This document shows, piece after piece, positions 54,630 to 63,537 of a stretch of 64,000 nt of DNA; the first letter of the stretch is position 1; every line of letters starts with the position of its first letter. The DNA comes from JAPPHY01 sp965247535 (lineage in GTDB: Bacteria > Chloroflexota > Dehalococcoidia > Lucifugimonadales > UBA2985). The stretch lies in assembly GCA_965247535.1 (NCBI GenBank), contig OZ252018.1, forward strand, positions 186,001 through 250,000, written 5' to 3'. The position numbers and the translations under genes were made by a program. The notes below the pieces were generated by a model that saw nothing but the letters and a program-made list of their open reading frames with translations, did not search any database and was not told the DNA's origin.

Positions 54630-55490
54630 CTAATCGCGGTCGTCGTCTCCGATGCGCAGTTCCAGGCGCTGGAGTGTGGCTTGCGTGGCTCGTATCTCGC
54701 GCAGAAGCTCCTCCCTACTTGCGGGGCCTTCGAGATCGCGCAGCCGCTCGATCTTGGCTTCGTCCAGGTTGTTGATGATGATGGCGATGAACATGTTGAT
54801 GACGACAAACGTGCCCAGGACAACAAAGCTTACGAAGTACACCCAGGCCCACGGGTACGCCTCCATCGCCGAGTCCATCACTTCGGTCCAGCCCTCCAGC
54901 GTGAGAATGTTGAAGAGGGTGAGGAGCGCCGTGCCCAGGTTGCGCCAGTTGTCCGGGTCGTGACTGTGGAACAGGTGATAGCCCATGATGGCGTAGATGT
55001 AGACCACAATGCTCATCAGGATCAGTACGTGACCGACACTGGGGATGGACCGCACCAAGGCGGACACTATCAGGCGCAGGTCCCTGATGGTGGAAATGAG
55101 CCGCACAACTCGCAGCAGGCGAAAGAGGCGCGTCACTATGGCAAACTCCCCCGTGGCCGGAATCAGCGCCAGCACAATCACCGTGAAGTCGAAGACGTTC
55201 CAGCCGTCGGTGAAGTAGCGCTGCGGCCTGGGCCATCGAGCCGCCAGCTTCAGCAGAGCCTCCAGGACGAAGATGCCCAGGATGACGTTGTTGCCAAGGT
55301 GAAGCCAGCTGCCGTAGTCCCGCTCGATGGCCGGAGACGTGCCGAGTCCGAGAAGCGCGGCGTTGAGCAGGATTATGCCGATGATCAGGTACTCGAACCG
55401 GTTGGCGTCGACCATCCGCCGGCACCCGTCCAAAAGCCGGTTCGTCCCGGCCTGCCGGGTGATTTCTTCGTTGACTTCTTGCTCGGTCAA
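54630..55490 (-). CDS. Single-domain voltage-gated cation channel
   Basis: 286 residues. Six transmembrane segments of the bacterial NaV/CaV type. S1 is YLIIGIILLNAALLGLG and S4 carries four Arg at every third position in TRLFRLLRVVRLIS. The pore has the filter TLEGWTEV at about 197-204, and S6 is FVVLGTFVVINMFIAIIINN. A C-terminal coiled coil (ATQATLQRLELRI) fits tetramer assembly. A Gly after the filter Glu, followed by Trp and an acidic residue at the end, differs from the LESW of NaChBac and points to possible calcium permeation. TTG 55490 was chosen; GTG 55565 is an alternative. It lies antisense within the rpsB-tsf-frr cluster. Confidence 0.88.
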   Translation of the reverse strand: MTEQEVNEEITRQAGTNRLLDGCRRMVDANRFEYLIIGIILLNAALLGLGTSPAIERDYGSWLHLGNNVILGIFVLEALLKLAARWPRPQRYFTDGWNVFDFTVIVLALIPATGEFAIVTRLFRLLRVVRLISTIRDLRLIVSALVRSIPSVGHVLILMSIVVYIYAIMGYHLFHSHDPDNWRNLGTALLTLFNILTLEGWTEVMDSAMEAYPWAWVYFVSFVVLGTFVVINMFIAIIINNLDEAKIERLRDLEGPASREELLREIRATQATLQRLELRIGDDDRD

Positions 55491-55755
55491 TGATCTACCT
55501 GGGCGGCGGGTGTAATTGGTATCGTGCGAAACCTCGCGCCCGTCTCGGCTGCAACCTATCCCCACCTAACGAGGCTATTCTAGGTTAGCGCCCCGAACCT
55601 AGCAAGGAGTGGTACTCGTTCGAAGAATGCGAGACTGCGCTCCTGCCCTTCCTATGGCTTTATCAGGTGGCTTTCCCTATGCTAAACTTCATTTGACGCT
55701 GCCCAAGTGGCATCCAAGGAGTCGCCGCAGGAAATTCTCGCAAGGGGAGTGACCC

Positions 55756-56319
55756 ATGGCCACGATAAGGGAGGTCCTCGAAGAGGGCGACAGAAGAAAG
55801 AGCCGTTCGGTGGATGCTCTGAAGAGAGAGCTTGCCACCGTCAGGACTGGCCGGGCCAACCCGGCGCTGGTCGAGAACGTGATGGTGGACTACTACGGCA
55901 CGTCCACGCCGCTCAACCAGCTGGCATCCATTAGCGCTGCGGAGGCCAGACTACTCGTGGTGCAGCCCTGGGACAGGCAGAGCCTGCCCGCTGTGGAGAA
56001 GGCCATTCAGAAGCTCAGCATAGGGCTGAACCCCATCAATGACGGCAACGTGCTGCGACTCGCCATCCCGCAGCTCACGGAGGACAGGCGCAGGGAACTG
56101 GTCCGCCTCGTTCGCAAGAAGGTGGAGGACGGCCGAGTTGAGGTGCGCAACATCCGGCGGGACGTGCTGGAGCAGCTGAGGGGGATGGAGCGGGAGAAGG
56201 AGATCTCGCAGGACGAGGGCAAGCGTGCGCAGGACCAGCTTCAGAAGATGACTGACCTCTACGTGGCGGAGATGGACGGCCTGGGCTCCGACAAGGAGAA
56301 GGAGGTCATGGAGGTCTAG
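55756..56319 (+). CDS. frr: Ribosome recycling factor
   Basis: 187 residues. KSRSVDALKRELATVRTGRA, NPALVENVMVDYYGTSTPLN, QLASISAAEARLLVVQPWDR and RLVRKKVEDGRVEVRNIRRD cover the long helical domain and the beta domain of RRF. It splits terminated ribosomes with EF-G. The ATG has AAGGGGAGTG upstream. The usual upstream neighbour pyrH is absent. uppS follows 63 bp downstream. Confidence 0.95.
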   Translation: MATIREVLEEGDRRKSRSVDALKRELATVRTGRANPALVENVMVDYYGTSTPLNQLASISAAEARLLVVQPWDRQSLPAVEKAIQKLSIGLNPINDGNVLRLAIPQLTEDRRRELVRLVRKKVEDGRVEVRNIRRDVLEQLRGMEREKEISQDEGKRAQDQLQKMTDLYVAEMDGLGSDKEKEVMEV

Positions 56320-56382
56320 GCTTCCGCGCATCTCCAGCGGTGGGCTGCCCTGACCGCGGCGCGGAGCCGGACTTTAGGATCC

Positions 56383-57120
56383 ATGAAGGCGAAAGAGCAC
56401 ACAACGCCGGACGTGAACGACGAGATATCGCACGTGCCGGTGCACGTAGCCATCATAATGGACGGCAACGGGCGATGGGCGGAGCAGCGCAACCTTCCCA
56501 GGCTGGCCGGCCACCAGGCGGGCCGCGAGAACATCCGGCACGTAATCGAGGAGTCGGCGAATTTCGGGGTCAAGCACCTCACGATTTACGCCTTCTCAAC
56601 GGAGAACTGGGACCGCCCGGCAGAGGAGGTCAACGGCCTCCTGGAGATTCTGGGTGAAGTGGTGGAGAACGAGACCGGCGCGCTCCACAAGCGGGGCGTG
56701 AGGCTGTGCCACCTTGGCACTCTCGATCGCCTCTCTCCGAAGCTTCGGGAAGCCGTGTGCCGCGCCGTGGAGCTGACCAAGAACAACGACCGCATCACCC
56801 TCAACGTGGCCTTCAACTACGGCGGCAGGGCGGAGATACTGGGGGCGGTGCGCCGGATTGTCGAGGAAGGAGTGGCGTCCAAGGACATCGACGAGGTCAC
56901 CTTCAGCAGCTACCTGGACACGGCCGGCATGCCGGAGCCGGACCTGATCATCCGCACCGGCGGCGAGATGCGCCTGAGCAACTTCCTGCTTTGGCAGTCG
57001 GCGTACAGCGAGTACTACTGCACACAGGCGTACTGGCCGGACTTCGACCGGAAGGAGCTGCACATGGCGTTCAAGGCCTACAGCAGCCGCAGGCGCCGAT
57101 TCGGCAGGATCGAGGGCTGA
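56383..57120 (+). CDS. uppS: Isoprenyl transferase (undecaprenyl diphosphate synthase type)
   Basis: 245 residues. Cis-prenyltransferase making the lipid carrier for cell-envelope sugars. HVAIIMDGNGRWAEQRNLPR with the catalytic Asp, LAGHQAGRENIRHVIEES, LTIYAFSTENWDRPAEEVNG and PEPDLIIRTGGEMRLSNFLL with WQSAYSEYY are all present. A natural companion for the family 2 glycosyltransferase at 18261. It lies in the conserved frr-uppS-cdsA-dxr-rseP-ispG order. Confidence 0.94.
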   Translation: MKAKEHTTPDVNDEISHVPVHVAIIMDGNGRWAEQRNLPRLAGHQAGRENIRHVIEESANFGVKHLTIYAFSTENWDRPAEEVNGLLEILGEVVENETGALHKRGVRLCHLGTLDRLSPKLREAVCRAVELTKNNDRITLNVAFNYGGRAEILGAVRRIVEEGVASKDIDEVTFSSYLDTAGMPEPDLIIRTGGEMRLSNFLLWQSAYSEYYCTQAYWPDFDRKELHMAFKAYSSRRRRFGRIEG

Positions 57121-57226
57121 GGCCACGGCCCACTTGGAGGGCCGCTTCCGGAAAGGCTGCGGCCCAAACTCGGCAACGGCCGCAGGGCTGCTCGTGCGGG
57201 ACCCGGCGCCGCTAAACGTCTGACCA

Positions 57227-58069
57227 ATGGCTTCTCGACTGGCAAGCGCCTTCGTCGGTATACCCATCGTCATCGCCGCCCTGTGGGCCGGCGCCCCCTG
57301 GCTCTCCCTTCTGGCAGCCGTGCTCGCGTCCATTGGAGCAGTGGAGTTCTATCGCATGGCGTCGCTGCGAGGCGCGCGGCCGGCTGCCGCGCTGGGCGTC
57401 ATCTGGGCGCTGGCCTTCGTGGTCAGCGGCCACGGCGACGACTACGTGGAGTACCAGACGACACTGGTTGCCCTGGGCGGCGGCGCCCTGACCCTGGCGT
57501 GGCACATGGCGCGTCGATTCGCGCCTGCACGCCTGGTGGGTGACGACGGAGCAGCGTCGGGCAGCTTGAGCGATACTCTGGCCGACTGGGGTCACACGGC
57601 CGCGGGTGCGATCTACACGGGCTGGACGCTATCGCTTTTCCTTCGCCTCCGCGCCGGGGACGACGGCCTGGAGTGGGTGCTGCTGGCGGTTCTTGCCACG
57701 TTCGCCACGGACACGGGTGCGTTCCTGGTAGGACGAGCCATCGGCCGCCGGCGCATGGCGCCGAACATCAGCCCGGGCAAGACGTGGGAGGGCGCCGCCG
57801 GTGGCTGGGTGGCGGGCGTGGGGGTGGTGATCGGCCTAGCGGTGCTTCTGGACTTGCCAATCACGCAGGCGGAGGCCATCGCTCTGGGCGCAATGGTCGG
57901 CGTTGTGGCGCAGGTGGGAGACCTGGTGGAGTCCATGCTCAAGCGGGCCGCCGGCGTAAAGGACTCCGGCACGCTGATACCCGGCCACGGCGGCGTGCTG
58001 GACCGGCTGGACAGCGTTGTCTTCGCAATCGTGGTCGTGTACCATTTCAGTGTATGGACAGCAGGGTGA
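57227..58069 (+). CDS. cdsA: Phosphatidate cytidylyltransferase
   Basis: 280 residues, about seven transmembrane helices. Makes CDP-diacylglycerol for phospholipid synthesis. FATDTGAFLVGRAIGRRRMA and PNISPGKTWEGAAGG precede the family signature SMLKRAAGVKDSGTLIPGHG, GVLDRLDSVVFA. ATG 57227. It overlaps the start of dxr. Confidence 0.92.
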   Translation: MASRLASAFVGIPIVIAALWAGAPWLSLLAAVLASIGAVEFYRMASLRGARPAAALGVIWALAFVVSGHGDDYVEYQTTLVALGGGALTLAWHMARRFAPARLVGDDGAASGSLSDTLADWGHTAAGAIYTGWTLSLFLRLRAGDDGLEWVLLAVLATFATDTGAFLVGRAIGRRRMAPNISPGKTWEGAAGGWVAGVGVVIGLAVLLDLPITQAEAIALGAMVGVVAQVGDLVESMLKRAAGVKDSGTLIPGHGGVLDRLDSVVFAIVVVYHFSVWTAG

Positions 58070-59199
58070 AAGGTCTAGCCATTCTCGGTTCCACGGGGTC
58101 CATCGGTAGACAGACCCTGGACGTTGTTCGCGCGTTTCCGGACCGTTTCTCGGTAGTTGCACTCTCCGCGGGACGGAACCTCGAGCTGCTTGCCGAGCAA
58201 GCACGTGAGTTTGGCGCCAGCGTGGCGTCGAGCGAAGCGTCCGTGGACGAGCTGGCTGCCGCCCTACCGCCGGGCTGCACGCCTGCAACGCATGAGGAAG
58301 TGGCCACTCATCCCGACGTTAGCTTGGTGATGGCCGCGAGCGTGGGAAGCGCCGGCCTCGGCCCAATCCTGGCGGCCATTCGCGCGGGCAAGACGCTGGC
58401 GCTTGCGAACAAGGAGCCCGTGGTGATGGCCGGCGAGGTGGTGATGAGCGCGGCTAGGGAGATGGGCGTGGACGTGCTTCCCGTGGACAGCGAGCCGAGC
58501 GCGATTTGGCAGTGCCTGCGCGGCCAGGATCGGGCCATCTCACGCGTGATCATCACTGCGTCCGGAGGCGCCTTCCGCGCCCGCGCGCCTGAGGAGCTGG
58601 CGTCAGTGACGCCCGAGGAGGCGCTGCGACACCCCACGTGGACCATGGGGCGCAAGATCACCATCGACTCCGCAACCCTGATGAACAAGGGGTTTGAGGT
58701 GATCGAGTCGCGCTGGCTCTTCGACCTGCCGTGGGAGCGGATTGACGTTGTGGTGCACCACCAGAGCATCATCCACGCAATGGTGGAGTTCGAGGACGGC
58801 TCAACGATGGCACAGCTCAGCCCGCCGGACATGCGGATTCCCATTCAGCACGCGCTGCTCTACCCCGAGCGCATGGAGAACGATGCGCTGCCCCGCTTCA
58901 GGCCGGCGGAGACCGGCGCGCTCACTTTCGAGCCGCTGGATGAGGCGAAGTACCCCTGCTTCCGGCTGGCGGTAGAGGCGGGCCGAAAGGGCATGACATA
59001 CCCCGCGGCGCTCAGCGCTGCGGACGAGGTTGCGGTCGAAATGTTCCTGGGCGGCGCCATCGGGTTCACGGACATACCCGCAGTGGTGGAGTGGACGCTC
59101 TCCAGGCACGACCCGGCGCCGGCCCCCGCGCTGGAGGACATCCTGGCCGCGGACGAGTGGGCCCGCCGGACGGCGCTATCGTGGTCAGGCCGGGCCTGA
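58066..59199 (+). CDS. dxr: 1-deoxy-D-xylulose 5-phosphate reductoisomerase
   Basis: 377 residues. Makes MEP in the non-mevalonate isoprenoid pathway. NADPH loop LAILGSTGSIGRQTLDVVRA, ANKEPVVMAGEVVMSAAREM, metal-binding DSEPSAIWQCLRG, ITASGGAFR, HPTWTMGRKITIDSATLMNK and VVHHQSIIHAMVEFEDGST are conserved; DSEPSA has Pro where His is usual. GTG 58066 overlaps the cdsA stop by 4 bp and gives the family N-terminus; ATG 58054 is the alternative. ispG of the same pathway lies 1.2 kb downstream. Confidence 0.93.
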   Translation: MKGLAILGSTGSIGRQTLDVVRAFPDRFSVVALSAGRNLELLAEQAREFGASVASSEASVDELAAALPPGCTPATHEEVATHPDVSLVMAASVGSAGLGPILAAIRAGKTLALANKEPVVMAGEVVMSAAREMGVDVLPVDSEPSAIWQCLRGQDRAISRVIITASGGAFRARAPEELASVTPEEALRHPTWTMGRKITIDSATLMNKGFEVIESRWLFDLPWERIDVVVHHQSIIHAMVEFEDGSTMAQLSPPDMRIPIQHALLYPERMENDALPRFRPAETGALTFEPLDEAKYPCFRLAVEAGRKGMTYPAALSAADEVAVEMFLGGAIGFTDIPAVVEWTLSRHDPAPAPALEDILAADEWARRTALSWSGRA

Positions 59200-59218
59200 G
59201 CCGGGCGGAAGGAGCGGT

Positions 59219-60340
59219 ATGCTGGGCGGAGTGATGGTGGTGGTAGCGATCGTAGTCATCCTGATGGCCCACGAAGGCGGGCACCTCGTGGCCGCCAAAC
59301 TCCTGGGCATGAAGGCCACCAAGTACTTCCTTGGGTTCGGCCCCACGCTCTGGTCATTCCAGCGAGGGGAGACCGAGTACGGCATCAAGGCCATCCCGGC
59401 CGGCGGCTACGTGCGCATAGAGGGCATGAACGCGCTGGACGTGGTGGAGCCGGAGGACGAGGCCCGCGCCTACAGAGGAAAGCCCTTCTGGCAGAAGTCG
59501 GTGGTGGTGATGGGCGGCATAGGCACGCACTTCGTGATCGCCTTCGTGCTTCTGTGGTTTGTGAACGTAGTGATCGGCGAGCCGGACATGTCGAGTCCGC
59601 TGTTGGAAGTGGCCCTCGTGATACCGGAGACGGAGGATGGCTCGCCGTCGGCTGCGTCGCTGGCCGGAGTGCTTCCCGGCGACCGCATAGTTGCGGTCAA
59701 CGGCCGGCCCGTCGATCGGTGGAGCGACCTGTCCGCGGTCCTGAGGAGCAACCCCAACCGGCGAGTTGAGCTGGATGTGCTGCGTGACGGCGCGCCGGTG
59801 CGGCTGACACCGACGCTCACGGCCAGGACCGATACGTCCACAGGCGAGCTGGTGGGCTTTCTGGGCGTGTCGCCGAGGGTTGAGCGGGAGCGGGACAACC
59901 CCATCCTGGGCGTCGGCAAGGCGGCGGGCGACGTGGCTCTCTATACAAGGCTGAGCGTACAGGGCATCTGGCTATTTGCCACCAACTTGGGCAATCTGGC
60001 GAACGCGGTGGTTAGCGACGACGACGACTCGCTGGACAGGGTGCGCCCAGTGAGCGTCATCGGCATTACGCAGTTCGGGGCGGCCAGCTCGAGGGCTGGG
60101 CTGAACGTGACGCTGGAGCTCATCGCCTACATCGCCATCTTCGTGGGAGTGCTGAACGCCATACCGCTGTTCCCGTTCGACGGCGGGCACTTCGCCGTGG
60201 CCCTCTACGAAAAGGTCACGGGCCGGCCGCCGGACATGCGGAAGGTGGTCCCGGTGGGAGCGGCCGTGTTCGTGTTCGTCGTTCTCATTGGAATCCTCAG
60301 CGTCTACCTGGACATAGTCAGGCCGCTGGACCTGGGGTGA
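59219..60340 (+). CDS. rseP: RseP-type site-2 intramembrane metalloprotease
   Basis: 373 residues. The zinc motif HEGGH lies in the first helix (VVVAIVVILMAHEGGHLVAA), and the second metal motif is NAIPLFPFDGGHFAV in a C-terminal helix, with FDG replacing the common LDG. One PDZ domain lies between them (LAGVLPGDRIVAVNGRPVDR). These proteases clip membrane-bound anti-sigma factors or signal peptide remnants. GGAAGGAG precedes ATG 59219; a longer frame reading into dxr is discarded. Confidence 0.93.
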   Translation: MLGGVMVVVAIVVILMAHEGGHLVAAKLLGMKATKYFLGFGPTLWSFQRGETEYGIKAIPAGGYVRIEGMNALDVVEPEDEARAYRGKPFWQKSVVVMGGIGTHFVIAFVLLWFVNVVIGEPDMSSPLLEVALVIPETEDGSPSAASLAGVLPGDRIVAVNGRPVDRWSDLSAVLRSNPNRRVELDVLRDGAPVRLTPTLTARTDTSTGELVGFLGVSPRVERERDNPILGVGKAAGDVALYTRLSVQGIWLFATNLGNLANAVVSDDDDSLDRVRPVSVIGITQFGAASSRAGLNVTLELIAYIAIFVGVLNAIPLFPFDGGHFAVALYEKVTGRPPDMRKVVPVGAAVFVFVVLIGILSVYLDIVRPLDLG

Positions 60341-60414
60341 GGCGGTCTCGATTGACCACCTGCGCCCCTGTACGTTAAGCTACAGCCACCAGCAGAGAGA
60401 AAAGGCGGGTCGAC

Positions 60415-61554
60415 ATGACAACCAGACGTGTTTCCAAGGCCATCCAGGTAGGCGACGTAACCGTTGGGGGCAGCGCCCCGATCACCGTGCAGTCCATGAC
60501 CAAGACGGACACCCGCAACGTGGAGGCCACGGTCCGCCAGATCAAGGAGCTGGAGGACGTCGGCTGCGACATCATCAGGCCCGCGGTCCCGGACATGGAG
60601 GCCGCCCTGGCGCTCCGCGAGATCAAGAAGCAGGTCAAGATACCTGTCATCGCGGACATTCACTTCCACTACCAGCTTGCGCTTGAGTCGATTGCGGCGG
60701 GCGTGGACGGGCTTCGGCTCAACCCCGGCAACATCCGCGACCGGGACAAGGTGGAGGCGGTGGTGCGTGCGGCCAAGGAGCGCCAGATACCGATACGCAT
60801 CGGCGTGAACTTCGGCAGCCTGCCGCCGGTGGGTCAGATTGGCAGGTTCGGGGGGCTGCACCGCCACGCGGACGGCGTGAACAAGCTGGCCAAGGCCGGC
60901 GAGGCTGGGGAGGGCGAGTTCAGCGTTGTGGACCACATGGTGGCCACGGCCCTGTGGGAGATAAGCATCCTTGAGGACCTGGACTTCGACCTGATCAAGA
61001 TTTCGTTGAAGGCGTTCGACGTGCCCACCACCGTCGAGGCCTACCGGCGTCTGGCGTACATGGTGCCCTACCCGCTTCACCTGGGCATTACGGAGGCGGG
61101 CACGGCCATGGCCGGATCGATCCGGAGCGCCGTTGGCCTTGGTTACCTGCTGTACGAGGGCATCGGCGACACGATCCGCGTTTCACTGAGCGCGGACTCG
61201 AAGGAGGAGATCGCGGCCGGCTACGAGATCCTGAAGTCGCTGAACCTGCGCGAGAAGGGCACTACGCTCGTGGCGTGTCCCTCGTGCGGACGCGCGGACG
61301 TGGACGTCATCAAGCTGGCGAACGCGGTCGACGACCTGCTGAAGACGAAGAGCTACAACGTGAAGGTGGCGGTGATGGGCTGCGAGGTGAACGGCCCGGG
61401 CGAGGCGAAGGATGCGGACGTGGGCATTGCCGCGGGCGTTGGCCGCGCGGTGATCTTCCGCAAGGGGCGCAAGTCCAGGGTTGTGGAGGAATCGGACATG
61501 CTGACGGCGCTGATGGAGGAGGTGGAGCTTGTGGCTGCGGAGCAGGAGGCGTAG
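60415..61554 (+). CDS. ispG: 4-hydroxy-3-methylbut-2-enyl diphosphate synthase
   Basis: 379 residues. A 4Fe-4S enzyme turning MEcPP into HMBPP, the penultimate MEP step. RVSKAIQVGDVTVGGSAPIT, VQSMTKTDTRNVEATVRQI, IADIHFHYQLALESIAAGVD, GLRLNPGNIRDRDKV and the cluster regions ACPSCGRADVDV and VMGCEVNGPGEAKDADVGIA are present. Together with dxr and uppS it forms a local isoprenoid set. It ends the conserved cluster. Confidence 0.95.
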   Translation: MTTRRVSKAIQVGDVTVGGSAPITVQSMTKTDTRNVEATVRQIKELEDVGCDIIRPAVPDMEAALALREIKKQVKIPVIADIHFHYQLALESIAAGVDGLRLNPGNIRDRDKVEAVVRAAKERQIPIRIGVNFGSLPPVGQIGRFGGLHRHADGVNKLAKAGEAGEGEFSVVDHMVATALWEISILEDLDFDLIKISLKAFDVPTTVEAYRRLAYMVPYPLHLGITEAGTAMAGSIRSAVGLGYLLYEGIGDTIRVSLSADSKEEIAAGYEILKSLNLREKGTTLVACPSCGRADVDVIKLANAVDDLLKTKSYNVKVAVMGCEVNGPGEAKDADVGIAAGVGRAVIFRKGRKSRVVEESDMLTALMEEVELVAAEQEA

Positions 61555-61575
61555 GCGGACCGGCCTCGTACGCGA

Positions 61576-61612
61576 CCCGCTCACGCCCTTCGACAAGCTC
61601 TGTGTGAGCGGG
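61576..61612. repeat. Dispersed repeat copy with perfect 9-bp inverted ends
   Basis: CCCGCTCAC (61576-61584) and GTGAGCGGG (61604-61612) flank CCTTCGACAAGCTCTGT, the core word shared with the other copies at 36172, 62375 and 63485. It can form a hairpin after ispG and may double as its terminator. Confidence 0.6.
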
Positions 61613-61650
61613 TATGGGGGGCGCTGACCTCGCATGAGAGTGACTATTCG

Positions 61651-62301
61651 ATGTTGAGTCGATACACCCGTGCTTTGCTGGCTGTGCTGCCGCTCGTGCT
61701 GCTCGTGGCGGCCTGCGGAACGGACGCCGCGCCGACTGCCACCGTTGCGCCCGCGCCGATGTCGACCGCAACCGAGGAGCCAACCCTGCAGCAGTACGAT
61801 TCGCCACCGCCAATGACGATAGACCCGGACAAGAGCTACACGGCAACGCTGGAGCTGGAGAAGGGAGGGGAGATCGTCATCGAGCTGTTCGCCAAGGAGG
61901 CGCCGGTGACGGTCAACAACTTCATCTTCCTGGCGCGTGAAGGCTACTACAACGGGGTGACCTTCCACCGCGTCATACCGGGCTTCATGGCGCAGGGCGG
62001 CGACCCGACAGGCACTGGCAGTGGCGGCCCGGGTTACACGATCCCGGACGAGTTCAGCCCCCTGAGGCGCCACGACGGGCCCGGCGTGCTGTCGATGGCA
62101 AACGTCGGCCGTCCCGACACCGGGAGCGGCCAGTGGTTCATCACCTTCGCGGCCACTCCACACTTGGACGATGCGCATACGGTGTTCGGCCAGGTGGTAG
62201 AGGGGATGGACGTGGTGTTCGACATATCGCCACGCGACCCTACAGCGGCGACCTCGCCGGGCGACGCAATCTCCTCCATCACAATTCAGGAGGGCGCATA
62301 G
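61651..62301 (+). CDS. Cyclophilin-type peptidyl-prolyl isomerase lipoprotein
   Basis: 216 residues. The signal peptide with lipobox LLVAAC is followed by a Thr/Pro linker to about residue 55 and then the cyclophilin barrel: GGEIVIELFAKEAPVTVNNF, YYNGVTFHRVIPGFMAQGGD with the catalytic Arg, GYTIPDEF, GVLSMANVGRPDTGSGQWFI and HLDDAHTVFGQVVEGMDVV. It is an exported proline isomerase for protein folding outside the membrane. Single gene between repeats. Confidence 0.93.
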   Translation: MLSRYTRALLAVLPLVLLVAACGTDAAPTATVAPAPMSTATEEPTLQQYDSPPPMTIDPDKSYTATLELEKGGEIVIELFAKEAPVTVNNFIFLAREGYYNGVTFHRVIPGFMAQGGDPTGTGSGGPGYTIPDEFSPLRRHDGPGVLSMANVGRPDTGSGQWFITFAATPHLDDAHTVFGQVVEGMDVVFDISPRDPTAATSPGDAISSITIQEGA

Positions 62302-62314
62302 CCGGGCATATGGT

Positions 62315-62422
62315 CCCCTTCGGCAGGCTCAGCCCCGTATCATGTACGGGGGTGAGCGGGTATGTGGGTGGCGGCCCCCGCTCATGGTGAGCCTGTCGAA
62401 CCACTTGAGCGGTGATACCTTT
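62315..62422. repeat. Dispersed repeat, two units head to head
   Basis: The left unit reads CCCCTTCGGCAGGCTCAG and GGTGAGCGGGTATG. The right unit reads CCCGCTCATGGTGAGCCTGT, CGAACCACTTGAGCGGTGAT, ACCTTT. Both belong to the same family as the copies at 36172, 61576 and 63485. The whole 62302-62487 gap holds only these and the ribosome site of the next gene. Confidence 0.6.
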
Positions 62423-62487
62423 CTCGCTGGACTGGCATAGAGGCCCCAGGATTGAAAGGCAACCCAGGACTTCAGGAGGAGAGCAAC

Positions 62488-63417
62488 ATGAGCAACTTTG
62501 AGAGAATGCAGAGCCGCATCGCTGCGGGCGAGACGATCCTCATGGACGGCGGCATGGGCTCGGAGTTCGAGCTGCGAGGGCTGGCGAGCCCTAGGGTGTG
62601 GTCGGGCGGCCCGATGCTCGAGCATCCCGAGCTGGTGCGGGAGATTCACCAGGAGTACATCGAAGCGGGCGCCGAGATCATCATCACGAACACCTTCGGC
62701 ACGGGGCGCGACATGCTGGAACGGGGCGACCTCGGGCACAGGGTAGCGGAGGCGAACCGCCTGGGCATCGAGGCGGCGGTGCAGGCGAGGAGAAACGCCG
62801 GGAAGGAGGACTCGGTCGTGATTGCGGCTTCCGTATCGACCATGACCCCCAAGGAGCACGCGGAGGTCCCAGTGCCCTACGAGGAGGCCCTGGAGACCTA
62901 CCGGGAGCAGTTGGGGGAGCTGGCGAAGGGCGGCCCGGACGTGGCGGTGAGCGAGATGCTGATTCGCATATCGGACACGCTGGCGTCGATAGACGCGGCG
63001 GCGGAGCTGGGCCTGCCGGCGTGGGTCGGGCTATCGGTCGTCCGAGACGGCGACGAGCTGTACCTGGGCATTCGTGGCAGACAAGGAGACGGCACGCACG
63101 GAGGCGAGACGCTTCAGGACGCGATGGACGCCATCAAGGACAGGGACGTGGCGGCGGTGTTCGTGATGCACACGCCGGTGGATAACACCGGGCCGGGCCT
63201 GGAGATAGTCAAGAGGAACTGGTCGGGGACCTTCGGCGCCTATGCCCACTTCCCCGGCAGCCGCGGCCCGAACCCACGGGCAAACGTCCTGGACCCGCAG
63301 CAGTACCTGGAGTACGCCAAGGGATGGCGTGAGCAGGGTGCGCGGATAATCGGCGGGTGCTGCGGCACAAGACCTGACCACATCCGGGCGCTCAGGGATT
63401 GGCTGTCCGGCGCGTAG
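62488..63417 (+). CDS. Homocysteine S-methyltransferase family protein
   Basis: 309 residues with the MmuM/BHMT barrel: ETILMDGGMGSEFELRG, EIHQEYIEAGAEIIITNTFG, AEANRLGIEAAVQARRNAGK, VIAASVSTMTPKEHAEVPVP and the C-terminal GGCCGTRPDHIRALRDWLSG with two zinc cysteines (291 and 292). The first zinc Cys expected in a NC motif is not seen; the equivalent stretch reads FVMHTPVDNTGPGL with a His. It might use another methyl donor or acceptor. ATG 62488 follows CAGGAGGAG; an earlier ATG at 62452 lacks a site. Confidence 0.85.
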   Translation: MSNFERMQSRIAAGETILMDGGMGSEFELRGLASPRVWSGGPMLEHPELVREIHQEYIEAGAEIIITNTFGTGRDMLERGDLGHRVAEANRLGIEAAVQARRNAGKEDSVVIAASVSTMTPKEHAEVPVPYEEALETYREQLGELAKGGPDVAVSEMLIRISDTLASIDAAAELGLPAWVGLSVVRDGDELYLGIRGRQGDGTHGGETLQDAMDAIKDRDVAAVFVMHTPVDNTGPGLEIVKRNWSGTFGAYAHFPGSRGPNPRANVLDPQQYLEYAKGWREQGARIIGGCCGTRPDHIRALRDWLSGA

Positions 63418-63484
63418 GCGGGGATTCGCTCGTCTTGGCCTTGTCTAGGGACCTGAGCGGGCATCGAACGTCCTGCACGCTCAA

Positions 63485-63520
63485 ATGGTTCGACAAGCTC
63501 ATCATGAGCGGAGATACCTT
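63485..63520. repeat. Dispersed repeat copy
   Basis: TGGTTCGACAAGCTCATCAT, GAGCGGAGATACCTT: the clearest full-length copy of the repeat family seen at 36172, 61576 and 62375. It lies between two convergent genes. Confidence 0.65.
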
Positions 63521-63537
63521 GCTGGCAAGACAGTCCC

